Assembly: GCA_036307305.1 (NCBI GenBank) | Contig: JAXJXV010000020.1 | Coordinates: 1 to 64,000 of the forward strand | DNA: 64,000 nucleotides | Reading direction: 5' to 3' | Source of the DNA: SIG607 sp036307305 | Lineage (GTDB): Bacteria; Bacillota; Clostridia; Oscillospirales; Acutalibacteraceae | Shown here: positions 47,157-55,639 of the stretch, one piece after another | How the letters are laid out: every line of letters begins with the position of its first letter | Numbering within the stretch: the stretch's first letter is position 1 | Made by a program: the position numbers and the translations under genes | Notes under the pieces: generated by a model | The model's input: the letters and a program-made list of their open reading frames with translations, nothing else | Database searches by the model: none | Told to the model about the DNA's origin: nothing

Positions 47157-48194
47157 TTAATATTTCTGCAAAAGCTCTAAAAGCTTTCTGTCGAGCTTGT
47201 CTCCGTTTTCAAGAACCTCGTATTCTACGTCGCTTCGCTCGCTGTTAATAATTCCGAAATGACCGCGCATACACCAGTAAGAAAAACCGATGTTACGTTC
47301 TTTCATAGAAGTGAGCATATCCTCTGCCCAGGAAAGAAAGGTGCCGTGGGGAGTTTTATTGTAGCAACCCCATTCACCGCATATAACGCCTCTTTTATAT
47401 ACGTTGGATAATGCTGCCCAAAGGTCAAAATACTGGTCGATTTTGGCTTTGTTCCATATATTTTTTGTGTTGTGTAACATTTGTATTTCGTTTGGCCATA
47501 GGGGAGGAGTGTCACTTTCGGGCATTCCTTCAACCTTATAATGAGTAAGAGAAGCGGGCTGATATCCGCGGCAGGTATATACACAGTTTTCTACGTCTGC
47601 CCTCATATAGCTTGTGCAGGGAAAGCTTCCGCTGTGAATACCGTCTATATGGAGTGTACGGTCGGGGGAGATTTCTCTTATTGCATTAACGAGAGCGGCG
47701 GTTACTTTTACAACCTTCCATTCAGCAAGGTCCCATTTAGGCTCGTTTAAAATGTTGAAGGAAAGACGCTGACTGTCTATATGCTTGTATCTTTCGGCAA
47801 TAAACTGCCACTGAAAAACGGCAGCCTTTAAGGCTTCTTCACTTTCCCAAAGGTTGTACGGCTCTTTAACAGGTTCGTCGTCATTTATGCAATAACCAGG
47901 TATTCTATGAAAGCCTAAATTAATATGCAGGTTATATTTCTCTGCATATTCTACCGCTTTGTCAAGCTCTGCCAGTTTGTTTTCGTCAATGGTATAAGGG
48001 TCCTGAGCGGTAGACCATATTCTGTAGGATACGGGAACTCTGACGTAGTTGAATCCCCACTCGCTAAGTCTTTTAAAATCTACTTCTTTGATAAATCCGT
48101 GACGCGTTTTATCAAACCAGACAGAAGTTTCCGAAATAAACAAATCGATTATATTAAAGCCTTTGTATCTGGGTATTTCCTTTTGTATAAGCAT
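47157..48194 (-). CDS. Glycoside hydrolase family 5 (cellulase-type) enzyme
   Basis: A 345-residue protein starting after aggagt. GH5 barrel: GFNIIDLF, LSEWGFNYVRVPVSYRIW, LHINLGFHRIPGYCIND, LSFNILNEPKW (acid/base Glu after Asn), LHIDGIHSG, and the nucleophile in VICGEWGCYN. No signal peptide and no carbohydrate-binding module, so it is an intracellular enzyme acting on imported oligosaccharides or glycosides. The exact subfamily cannot be told. Upstream lies a terminator that separates it from prs. Confidence 0.85.
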   Translation of the reverse strand: MLIQKEIPRYKGFNIIDLFISETSVWFDKTRHGFIKEVDFKRLSEWGFNYVRVPVSYRIWSTAQDPYTIDENKLAELDKAVEYAEKYNLHINLGFHRIPGYCINDDEPVKEPYNLWESEEALKAAVFQWQFIAERYKHIDSQRLSFNILNEPKWDLAEWKVVKVTAALVNAIREISPDRTLHIDGIHSGSFPCTSYMRADVENCVYTCRGYQPASLTHYKVEGMPESDTPPLWPNEIQMLHNTKNIWNKAKIDQYFDLWAALSNVYKRGVICGEWGCYNKTPHGTFLSWAEDMLTSMKERNIGFSYWCMRGHFGIINSERSDVEYEVLENGDKLDRKLLELLQKY

Positions 48195-48205
48195 AATAGA
48201 CTCCT

Positions 48206-48235
48206 AAAAAACGGTCTTGAAAAATACCGTTTTTT
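48206..48235 (-). terminator. Terminator between prs and the GH5 gene
   Basis: aaaaaacggt (48206-48215) and accgtttttt (48226-48235), 10-bp stem and 10-base loop. On the minus strand it follows the prs stop by 2 bases and is followed by a T-run. Confidence 0.8.
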
Positions 48236-48237
48236 AT

Positions 48238-49374
48238 TTAGATTTTTCCGTTTTCGTTATATTTTTTTACAATATTCTTAATACGGTCAATGGGATTTAA
48301 AAGCTCACTGATTGAATTGTCAAGGTTAAGGGTATCAACCAAAAGTGCAATATATTTTGCCATATTAACGTTGCAGTACCATTCTTTTGTGAGAAGCTCA
48401 GGCTCGTTATAAATAAGATTGGTGGTGAAGATTTTGTCAATCATACCGTTTTTATAGTACTCATCAAATTTTTCATAGCCGTCAACAAAAAGTCCAAATG
48501 TGGAGAAGATGAATACTCTCTTTGCACCTTCCTTTTTAAGACGGGCAGAAACGTCAAGCATAGACTCGCCTGAGGAAATCATATCGTCAACAATAATAAG
48601 GTCTTTGCCCTTAACGTCGTTACCCAAGAATTCGTGAGCTTCGATGGGGTTTTTACCGTTTACTATAACAGAGTAGTTTCTTCTCTTGTAGAACATACCA
48701 AGAGGAAGACCGAGAACAGAGGAATAGTAAATACATCTTCCCATACCGCCCTCATCAGGAGAAACTATCATAGTGTGGTCTTTATCAAGCTTAACGTCGG
48801 GAACGTTTTTGAGAAGAGCCTTTATCATCTGATAGGTGGCTTGTACATTGTCGAATCCGTCAAGTGGAATAGCGTTGTTTACTCTTGGGTCGTGAGCGTC
48901 AAAGGTGATAATGTTTTTAACACCCATATTAACAAGCTCCTGTAATGCAAGAGCGCAGTCCATAGACTCTCTAGTGCTTCTTCTGTGCTGTCTGCCTTCG
49001 TAAAGCATAGGCATAATAACTGTTATTCTTCTTGCTTTTCCGCCGAAAGCGGCAATGATTCTTTTTAAATCTTGAAAGTGGTCGTCAGGACTCATAGGAA
49101 CTTCCTGTCCGTACATTTTATAGGTTACGCCGTGATTAAAGCAATCGCAGATAATGTACGCGTCAAGACCACGCGCTGTGTGGTTTAATACACCCTTTGC
49201 TTCGCCTGTACCGAAACGTGGACAGTTTGCGCGAACTACAAAGCTGTTTTCAGCAGGAGTACCGCGCCATTGCTGAAGATAATAGTCAACCTTAGAGGCT
49301 ATATCCTCGCAACCACGCATACTAACAATCGCTAAATCGCCATAGGGTGTGTGTTTTAAATCAAAACTTGCCAT
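48238..49374 (-). CDS. prs: Ribose-phosphate pyrophosphokinase
   Basis: A 378-residue protein with Shine-Dalgarno gggagga. Signatures of PRPP synthase: ITVIMPMLYEGRQHRRSTRESMDCALALQELVNMGVKNIITFDAHDPRV, VSPDEGGMGRC and the PRPP loop DLIIVDDMISSGESMLDVSARLKKEGAKRVFIFSTFG. It is longer than the common ~315-residue form, with an N-terminal extension and an extra C-terminal ~30 residues, a variant I associate with some Clostridia. It makes PRPP for nucleotide, NAD, His and Trp synthesis. Monocistronic, divergent from thyX. Confidence 0.9.
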   Translation of the reverse strand: MASFDLKHTPYGDLAIVSMRGCEDIASKVDYYLQQWRGTPAENSFVVRANCPRFGTGEAKGVLNHTARGLDAYIICDCFNHGVTYKMYGQEVPMSPDDHFQDLKRIIAAFGGKARRITVIMPMLYEGRQHRRSTRESMDCALALQELVNMGVKNIITFDAHDPRVNNAIPLDGFDNVQATYQMIKALLKNVPDVKLDKDHTMIVSPDEGGMGRCIYYSSVLGLPLGMFYKRRNYSVIVNGKNPIEAHEFLGNDVKGKDLIIVDDMISSGESMLDVSARLKKEGAKRVFIFSTFGLFVDGYEKFDEYYKNGMIDKIFTTNLIYNEPELLTKEWYCNVNMAKYIALLVDTLNLDNSISELLNPIDRIKNIVKKYNENGKI

Positions 49375-49467
49375 AAAAAAATCCTCCCAAAATTTCCTTT
49401 ATCTATATAATAACACACTATCTGAAAATAATAAAGTGTTTTTTCGACGGTTTTAGTAAAAAATTAA

Positions 49468-49496
49468 TTGAATATGTTGAAAGGTTTTGGTATAAT
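49468..49496 (+). promoter_or_regulatory. Promoter of thyX-tmk
   Basis: TTGAAT (49468-49473), 17-base spacer, TATAAT (49491-49496), 42 bases before the thyX ATG. Confidence 0.75.
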
Positions 49497-49538
49497 AGTC
49501 AAAGACGTAATCGATTACTTAAAACGGAGGTTTATAAT

Positions 49539-50315
49539 ATGCCTAAAGTGACTCTTTTGACCTATACTCCAGACCCTGAAATAACTATAGCCAGTGCGGC
49601 AAAGCTATGCTACAGCCCTGCAAGTATTGACACTGTACGCGAGGGACTTACCGAAGAAAAGGCGGCTGAGTTTGTTGATATGCTCAGCTCTCTCGGTCAC
49701 GAAAGTCCGACTGAACATGCTTATTTCACATTTGGTATCGAAGGTGTTTCCCGCGCTTTACTTGCTCAGATTACAAGACACCGTATCGCTTCCTTTTCGG
49801 TACAGAGTCAGCGTTACGTAACCGAAAAGCAGTTTGGCTACGTACTGCCTCCTGAAATTGAAAGCTGCCCTGAGGCACTCAGTATTTTTGAGAACGCTAT
49901 GAAACGCGATCAGGAGGATTACGATAAAATTACCGCCGTATTAAAGGCAAAGCATTTAAAGGATATGTTAGCAGACGGTATGGAAGAAAAGGCAGCTAAC
50001 AGAGCGGCTGAGAAAAAGGCTATTGAGGACGCCCGATTTGTTCTTCCAAACGCTTGTGAAACTAAAATGATCGTTACTATGAATACACGTTCTCTTCTTA
50101 ATTTCTTTCATCACCGTTGCTGTAGCCGTGCTCAGTGGGAAATAAGAGATGTAGCCAATCAAATGCTGTCTCTTGTTTACGGTGTTGCGCCGCAGCTTTT
50201 CAAAAAAGCAGGACCACCCTGTGTTTCAGGACCCTGTCCAGAGGGTAAAATGAGCTGTGGCAGAGCAAAGGAAATGAAAGAGCTTACACAGAAAATTAAA
50301 GACGGAGAAATATAA
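49539..50315 (+). CDS. thyX: Flavin-dependent thymidylate synthase
   Basis: A 258-residue protein with acggagg upstream. The ThyX motif appears as RHRIASFSVQSQRYV; the usual Asn of RHRxxSxNxxSxR is Ser here. SLGHESPTEHAYFTF precedes it, and ANQMLSLVYGVAPQLFKKAGPPC closes it. It makes dTMP from dUMP with FAD, NADPH and methylene-THF. tmk follows with a 1-base overlap (TAATG), so synthesis of dTMP and its phosphorylation are coupled. No thyA is present in the window. Confidence 0.95.
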   Translation: MPKVTLLTYTPDPEITIASAAKLCYSPASIDTVREGLTEEKAAEFVDMLSSLGHESPTEHAYFTFGIEGVSRALLAQITRHRIASFSVQSQRYVTEKQFGYVLPPEIESCPEALSIFENAMKRDQEDYDKITAVLKAKHLKDMLADGMEEKAANRAAEKKAIEDARFVLPNACETKMIVTMNTRSLLNFFHHRCCSRAQWEIRDVANQMLSLVYGVAPQLFKKAGPPCVSGPCPEGKMSCGRAKEMKELTQKIKDGEI

Positions 50316-50977
50316 TGGGAAAACTTATAGTAATTGAAGGTCTTGACGGAAGCGGTAAATCAACACAGCTTGAGCTTCTTTATAAGAATCTGACAGAAAA
50401 GGGGATTGACTGCAAAACCGTGTCTTTTCCCGATTACGAGCATCCCTCCAGCACTCTTGTCAAAATGTATCTTGGAGGAGAATTCGGCAGTAAGCCTGAC
50501 GACGTAAACGCTTATGCCGCTTCAACCTTTTACGCTGTTGACCGATACGCTTCCTATAAGAAATACTGGGGAGAATACTATAATAACGGCGGTGTGATTA
50601 TAGCGGGAAGATACGTTACCTCCAACGCCGTTCATCAGAATTCAAAGCTGAGTGAGGATAAGTGGGAAGCTTTCCTTAATTGGCTTTATGATTTTGAATA
50701 TAATAAAATGGGAATTCCAAAGCCTGATAAGGTTATTTTCCTTGATATGCCTATTGAAGTTTCACAGAAGCTTATGACGGGGAGATACAAGGGCGACGAG
50801 GATAAAAAGGATATCCACGAAAGAGATACGGTTTATCTTGAGCATTGCAGAAGGTCGGCTGTTTTTACAGCAAATTATTCGGGTTGGGATACTATCTGCT
50901 GTGCTAAAGACGGACAGGCAAGAACTATTGAGGATATAGCTGACGAGGTTTTAAAGGAAGCCTTGTCGGTACTGTGA
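50315..50977 (+). CDS. tmk: Thymidylate kinase
   Basis: A 220-residue protein with P-loop VIEGLDGSGKSTQLELL, SFPDYEHPSSTLVKMYLGG, DRYASYKKYWG and IIAGRYVTSNAVHQ as the DR(Y/F)-like dTMP-binding segment, and PDKVIFLDMPIEVSQKLM. It converts dTMP to dTDP. It is directly coupled to thyX, fitting the pathway order. Confidence 0.92.
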   Translation: MGKLIVIEGLDGSGKSTQLELLYKNLTEKGIDCKTVSFPDYEHPSSTLVKMYLGGEFGSKPDDVNAYAASTFYAVDRYASYKKYWGEYYNNGGVIIAGRYVTSNAVHQNSKLSEDKWEAFLNWLYDFEYNKMGIPKPDKVIFLDMPIEVSQKLMTGRYKGDEDKKDIHERDTVYLEHCRRSAVFTANYSGWDTICCAKDGQARTIEDIADEVLKEALSVL

Positions 50978-50985
50978 GGATAAAA

Positions 50986-51534
50986 ATGGTATACGTGTTT
51001 TTAGCTGATGGCTTTGAAGAAATGGAAGCAGTTGCGCCTATTGATATTTTAAGAAGAATGGAAATTCCTGTTACCACTGTAGGAGTTACGGGGAAAACCG
51101 TTACGGGAAGTCACGGTATTTCTATTACTGCGGACAAGCAGATAGGCGAATGTGACTTTGACGATATTGAGGCTGTTGTACTTCCGGGGGGTATGCCGGG
51201 CACAACGAATCTTGGCGAAAACAAACAGCTTTGCAGTCTTATTAAAAACTGTTGCGAAAAGGGAATACTTATATCTGCTCTATGCGCCGCCCCTTCTGTT
51301 CTTGGAAAGCTTGATGTGTTAAATGGCAGAGAGTTTACCTGCTATCCCTCTTTTGAGCAGGGAATAGACGGCGTTTATAAAAATCAGCCTGTTGTCGTAA
51401 GCGAAGGCTGTCCCACTGTCATTACTGCTTGGGGTCCGGGCGCGGCATACCGTTTCGGCTTCACCTTAGCTGAGAAATTGACAGGAAGGTCTACCCATAA
51501 GCTTGAAGACTCAATGATGATGTGCGGTGATTAG
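50986..51534 (+). CDS. DJ-1/PfpI family protein (YajL-like)
   Basis: Start at the ATG at 50986 (tgagga at good spacing; the frame is open nine bases further up, with a weak GTG). It gives 182 residues. The DJ-1 fold shows VFLADGFEEMEAVAPIDILRR, VVLPGGMPGTTNLGE, the nucleophile-elbow Cys in LISALCAAPSVLGK and VSEGCPTVITAWGPGAAYRFGF. Bacterial members act as glyoxalase-III-like enzymes, deglycase-like proteins or chaperones; the exact activity is debated. It lies in a tight run thyX-tmk-DJ-1-mltG. Confidence 0.9.
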   Translation: MVYVFLADGFEEMEAVAPIDILRRMEIPVTTVGVTGKTVTGSHGISITADKQIGECDFDDIEAVVLPGGMPGTTNLGENKQLCSLIKNCCEKGILISALCAAPSVLGKLDVLNGREFTCYPSFEQGIDGVYKNQPVVVSEGCPTVITAWGPGAAYRFGFTLAEKLTGRSTHKLEDSMMMCGD

Positions 51535-51535
51535 A

Positions 51536-52723
51536 ATGGATGAAAACAAAGAAATAGAATTAACTGATGAACAGTCCGTTAACGAGGTAGTCAGCGAAGT
51601 AGCGGAACAACCTTTGGTACAAGAGGAACAGCCACAAAAGAAAAACCGTAAGGCGCTTTATATTATTGTTGCCACAGCGGCGGCAGTAATAGGTATTATG
51701 GTCGGCTTTGCAACCTTTATCCTTTGCGATATGAACGGTGTTTTTCTTAAAACCGACAAAAATATAACTATAAATAAGGGTACACCTGCTTCACAGGTTG
51801 CAGAAATCCTTGAAAACGAGGGCGTTATAAAAGGCTCTCTCTATTTCAGAATATATAGCCGTATTAAAGGCTATGACGCTTCCTTTAAGTACGGTGTGTA
51901 CGATATACCTGCAAAAAGCTCCTATGAGGATATAGCTCAGAAGCTTATGACCGAGGGCGCCGTTGCAGAGAGTGTAAAGGTTACTATTCCTGAAGGTACG
52001 TCAATTTCGGACTATACCAAGGACGTAAACGGACAGGACGTTACCGTACCGGGTATTGCGACCCTGCTCGAAAAGGCAGGAGTATGTAAAAAAGAGGACT
52101 TTTTTGAAGCACTTAAAAATACTGTAGGTGACGGTAAAATATCCGCCTCTGCCGACAGTGAGAATACCTATCACACCTTTGAGGGATATCTTTTTCCTGA
52201 TACTTATGAGTTCTATTTTTACGACTCTAAAGAATGCGCCGCTCTTGCTGTTAAGAAAATGATGGCAAGAATGGAAAGCGCCTTTACCGAGGATATGCTC
52301 AAAAGAGCAAAGGAACTTGATATGAGCGTAAATGAGGTGCTGACCCTTGCCTCTATCGTGCAAATGGAGTCGGGACTTGATACGGGTAGTATGTCAAAGG
52401 TAGCTGCTGTTTTCTATAACAGACTAAGTAGCGGCTCAACTCTTGGCTCATCGCCTACCTGCTATTACGGTGATGCCTTCGAAACTGACGACGGAAGATA
52501 TAATACCTACAACGTAAAGGGACTTCCGCCGGGGCCTCTTTGCTCACCCGGTATATCGGCTATCAAGGCTGTGCTTTACCCTGAAGAAAACTTCAAAGAG
52601 TATTTTTATTTCGTTACCGACAGTAAGGGTAAATTCTATTTTCATAAAACCTATGAAGAACAAAATGCAACTATAAATCGTTTAAGACAGGAAAATAACT
52701 GGATATATGAATACTTCGATTAA
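51536..52723 (+). CDS. mltG: Endolytic murein transglycosylase MltG
   Basis: Start chosen at the ATG at 51536, just after the DJ-1 stop; the GTG nine bases upstream is less likely. It gives 395 residues. A short acidic cytosolic tail is followed by one transmembrane helix (~residues 38-62), a LysM-like region (ITINKGTPASQVAEILENEGVI) and the YceG domain with catalytic Glu in LASIVQMESGLDTGSMSKVAAVFYNRL and SSPTCYYG. It cuts nascent glycan strands at the membrane. Translation of the U32 gene begins inside its last codons. Confidence 0.93.
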   Translation: MDENKEIELTDEQSVNEVVSEVAEQPLVQEEQPQKKNRKALYIIVATAAAVIGIMVGFATFILCDMNGVFLKTDKNITINKGTPASQVAEILENEGVIKGSLYFRIYSRIKGYDASFKYGVYDIPAKSSYEDIAQKLMTEGAVAESVKVTIPEGTSISDYTKDVNGQDVTVPGIATLLEKAGVCKKEDFFEALKNTVGDGKISASADSENTYHTFEGYLFPDTYEFYFYDSKECAALAVKKMMARMESAFTEDMLKRAKELDMSVNEVLTLASIVQMESGLDTGSMSKVAAVFYNRLSSGSTLGSSPTCYYGDAFETDDGRYNTYNVKGLPPGPLCSPGISAIKAVLYPEENFKEYFYFVTDSKGKFYFHKTYEEQNATINRLRQENNWIYEYFD

Positions 52724-53933
52724 AAAAATACCTGAGCTTTTATGTCCTGCAGGGGATTTGACAAGACTTATTGCCGCCGTTGATTACGGCGCCGATGCAG
52801 TTTACCTTGCGGGAGAGGAATTCGGAATGAGAACCGCCGCCACAAACTTTGGCGAAGAGGATTTAATTAAGGGCGTAGAGTACGCCCATTCTCACGGTGT
52901 AAAGGTACACGTTGCCTGTAACGTCGTGCCTCATAACGAGGAAATGAGTAGACTGCCTGATTTTCTTGAGTTTTTGCAGAAAATCAAGGTTGACGCTATT
53001 ATAGCAAGTGATATCGGTACAGCTACTCTTGTTAGAAAACACGCTCCCGACGTTGAACTGCATATATCCGTTCAGTCGGGTATATGCAATTATGTTACCG
53101 CTAATGCATTTTACGAGATGGGCGCAAAGAGGGTTGTTCTTGCAAGAGAACTTTCTTTAAGCGAAATAAAGGAAATAAGAGAGAAAACACCGAAAGAGCT
53201 TGAAATAGAGTGCTTTGCTCACGGCGCTATGTGTGTTTCCTTTTCTGCAAGATGCTTACTTTCAAGCTATATGACGGGCAGAGATGCTAACAGGGGAGAT
53301 TGCGCACAGCCTTGCAGATGGCATTATTCTCTTATGGAGGAAAAGCGACCGGGACAGTATTTTGATATAACCGAAACGGACAAGGGAAGCTATATTCTTA
53401 ATGCTAACGATATGTGTATGGCACCCTATCTTGACAAAATGGCAGAGATTGGTATAGATAGCATAAAAATTGAGGGTAGAGCTAAATCTCATTATTACGT
53501 TGCGGTTACCACCAACGCTTACAGAGCCGCCCTTGACAGCCTTAAGAATACTGAGGGTGAGTGGGAGCTTGAAAAATGGATAGCAGATGAACTTGAAAAA
53601 ATCAGCCACCGTCCCTACAGTACAGGTTTTTATTTCGGACAGCCCTCTCAGACCTACCAGAGCGCAGGTTACGTAAGGGATTACAGCGTTGCGGCTGTTG
53701 TGACAGGTTATGAAAACGGCTGTATTGTGGCTATTATGAAAAATAAATTTTACGTAGGACAGGAATTTGACTGTCTTTGCGTAAAAGAGGAACCTTTTGT
53801 TTTTACGGCAAATGAGCTTTACGACGGTGACGGTGTCGCTATAGATAACGCTCCGCACCCAATGATGACCATTAAAATTCCTTGTGAAAGAAAGGCCCCC
53901 GTCGGCTCACTTCTCAGAATGAAAAACGAATAA
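52707..53933 (+). CDS. Peptidase U32 family protein (tRNA/rRNA hydroxylation type)
   Basis: A 408-residue protein overlapping mltG by 17 bases. U32 features: PELLCPAGDLTRLIAAVDYGADAVYLAG, ISVQSGICNYVTANAFYEMGAKRVVLARELS and the Cys-containing block ECFAHGAMCVSFSARCLLSSYMTGRDANRGDCAQPCRWHY, followed by SIKIEGRAKSHYYV. The cysteines probably bind an Fe-S cluster. Known: relatives RlhA and TrhP take part in RNA C-5 hydroxylation; older annotations call them collagenases. The exact RNA target here is inferred. Cytoplasmic. Confidence 0.85.
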   Translation: MNTSIKKIPELLCPAGDLTRLIAAVDYGADAVYLAGEEFGMRTAATNFGEEDLIKGVEYAHSHGVKVHVACNVVPHNEEMSRLPDFLEFLQKIKVDAIIASDIGTATLVRKHAPDVELHISVQSGICNYVTANAFYEMGAKRVVLARELSLSEIKEIREKTPKELEIECFAHGAMCVSFSARCLLSSYMTGRDANRGDCAQPCRWHYSLMEEKRPGQYFDITETDKGSYILNANDMCMAPYLDKMAEIGIDSIKIEGRAKSHYYVAVTTNAYRAALDSLKNTEGEWELEKWIADELEKISHRPYSTGFYFGQPSQTYQSAGYVRDYSVAAVVTGYENGCIVAIMKNKFYVGQEFDCLCVKEEPFVFTANELYDGDGVAIDNAPHPMMTIKIPCERKAPVGSLLRMKNE

Positions 53934-53940
53934 ATTTTCG

Positions 53941-53970
53941 CCCCGAGTAAAAACTATTCGGGGTGATTTT
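53941..53970 (+). terminator. Hairpin acting as terminator and ribosome site for the PBP gene
   Basis: ccccgagta (53941-53949) pairs with tattcgggg (53955-53963) with one wobble, then tga and a T7 run. The 3' arm (ggggtga) is also the only Shine-Dalgarno for the ATG at 53974. Read-through RNA would therefore have its ribosome site in the hairpin, similar to the arrangement at 12906-12945. Confidence 0.65.
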
Positions 53971-53973
53971 TTT

Positions 53974-55542
53974 ATGATTAACGGACTGAGAACGGTACTT
54001 CTTTTCGTATGTATACTTACCTTGTTTCTTATCGGCTCTGTAAGAGTAGCGGTTATTAACGACGACGGCAGTATTGCCGCCGCGGCGGAAAATAACAGTA
54101 CGGTTATTACCGTTTCTCAGAACAGAGGCAGAATATTCGACTGTAACGGAGTTGCTCTTACGGGTGAAAAAATAAAAAATTATGCGGTGATAACTCCCTC
54201 GGAGCAGACAATAAGCTACTGTAAAAGTGTGCTTACGGGAGATGAAAAAATAAGTGTTCTCGGTAAACTGCGAAACAGAAAAGCGGCGGTAATCGAAACC
54301 GAAAATGAAATGAACTGCGCGGGAATTATAAACCTAAAGGTACCCGTGCTTAAAGGTGAGGACAGCTTTTGCGCACATTTGCTTGGTTATACCGATTCGT
54401 CCTTTCACGGTGTTACGGGGCTTGAGAAGGCTATGGACGAGTATTTATACAGTGACAGTAAAATTTCCGTAAGACTTTATACCGATGCATACGGCAGAGT
54501 TCTGAGCGGGATAGAGCCTAAAGTGGAGCAGGACCGACTTTCCACAAGCGGCGTTATAACCACAATAGATAAAAACGTACAGATTGCTGTGGAAAACGCA
54601 ACCAAGGATTTAAGCAAAGGGGCGGTGGTTGTCGGTCAGGCGGGGACGGGAAAAATCAGGGCTATGGTAAGTAAGCCTTCGTATAATCCCTCTGCAGTAG
54701 AGGAAGTTATGTCGTCGGAGTCCTCGCCTCTTTTAAACAGAGCCTTACAGGGTTATAACGTAGGCTCAGCCTTTAAGCCTTGCATTGCGGTAGCAAATGC
54801 TGACAGCGACTTAACGGTTGAATGTAGCGGCAGTGTGCTTATAGACGGCAATCATTTTGCCTGTCATAAGTCAAGCGGACACGGGACGGTTGATATGAGA
54901 GAAGCGCTTACTCAGTCCTGTAACAGTTATTTTTACCGCTTCGCTTTAATGCAGGGCGCGGATAAAATTTATGAAACGGCAACGCTATTCGGTTTTGGTA
55001 TTAATAAAACCCTTTGCAACGGTATTTCTACGAAGGGAGAAAAAATACCGTCAAGAAGTACGCTTTCTTCAGAAAGAGCACTTGCTAATTTTTCTATAGG
55101 ACAAGGAGAACTTCTGGCATCCCCCGTTTCAATGCTTACTCTTTATGAAGCTATTGCCTGTGACGGAGTTTATCATATACCGTCTATTATCGAGGGTGTT
55201 ATGGAGAATGCGATTATCACTGAAAAAACAGATGAACAGCCACCAACCAAAGCTATGAGTAAACAGCAGTCGCAAATTTTAAAAAGCTATCTTGTTGACG
55301 TGGTTAACGAGGGTACGGGAAAGGCGGCTTTCAGCGACAGAGTGAGTGTTGCGGGAAAAACCTCTACTGCGCAGACGGGCTGGAAAAACAGTGACGGTAC
55401 GGTTAAAACACATTCCTGGTTCTGCGGATTTTTTCCAGTGGAAGAACCTTCGTACGTGGTGGCAGTGCTTGTAGAGGACAGTGCCAATTCTACCGTTACC
55501 GCCGCCCAGATTTTCAGTTATATTGCTACTGCTTTGGGATAA
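53974..55542 (+). CDS. Penicillin-binding protein transpeptidase (FtsI/SpoVD-like, class B)
   Basis: A 522-residue protein with an N-terminal membrane anchor (~residues 7-27), a dimerisation/pedestal region, and a transpeptidase domain with the three motifs in order: SAFK (in YNVGSAFKPC, the active-site Ser), SCN (in TQSCNSYFYR) and KTS (in VAGKTSTAQTG). Short for class B (usually 600-750) and without PASTA domains. The active site faces outward. It follows mltG and U32, all plus strand, so it may share their transcript. Whether it serves division or sporulation is open. Confidence 0.88.
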   Translation: MINGLRTVLLFVCILTLFLIGSVRVAVINDDGSIAAAAENNSTVITVSQNRGRIFDCNGVALTGEKIKNYAVITPSEQTISYCKSVLTGDEKISVLGKLRNRKAAVIETENEMNCAGIINLKVPVLKGEDSFCAHLLGYTDSSFHGVTGLEKAMDEYLYSDSKISVRLYTDAYGRVLSGIEPKVEQDRLSTSGVITTIDKNVQIAVENATKDLSKGAVVVGQAGTGKIRAMVSKPSYNPSAVEEVMSSESSPLLNRALQGYNVGSAFKPCIAVANADSDLTVECSGSVLIDGNHFACHKSSGHGTVDMREALTQSCNSYFYRFALMQGADKIYETATLFGFGINKTLCNGISTKGEKIPSRSTLSSERALANFSIGQGELLASPVSMLTLYEAIACDGVYHIPSIIEGVMENAIITEKTDEQPPTKAMSKQQSQILKSYLVDVVNEGTGKAAFSDRVSVAGKTSTAQTGWKNSDGTVKTHSWFCGFFPVEEPSYVVAVLVEDSANSTVTAAQIFSYIATALG

Positions 55543-55562
55543 ATATTCTGAGCAGTAATAGG

Positions 55563-55591
55563 TTGACAAATGTTATTATAATAAGTATAAT
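55563..55591 (+). promoter_or_regulatory. Promoter of alaS
   Basis: TTGACA (55563-55568), 17-base spacer, TATAAT (55586-55591), perfect consensus, 48 bases before the ATG at 55640. There is no room for a T-box leader. Confidence 0.85.
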
Positions 55592-55639
55592 TAATGTGTA
55601 TGTTTAAATTTTTATTGGATTGATTGCGAGGAATTTGAA

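Noticed and set aside
55543..55639. T-box riboswitch ahead of alaS
   Set aside because: The leader after the promoter is under 50 bases and contains no T-box sequence or antiterminator.
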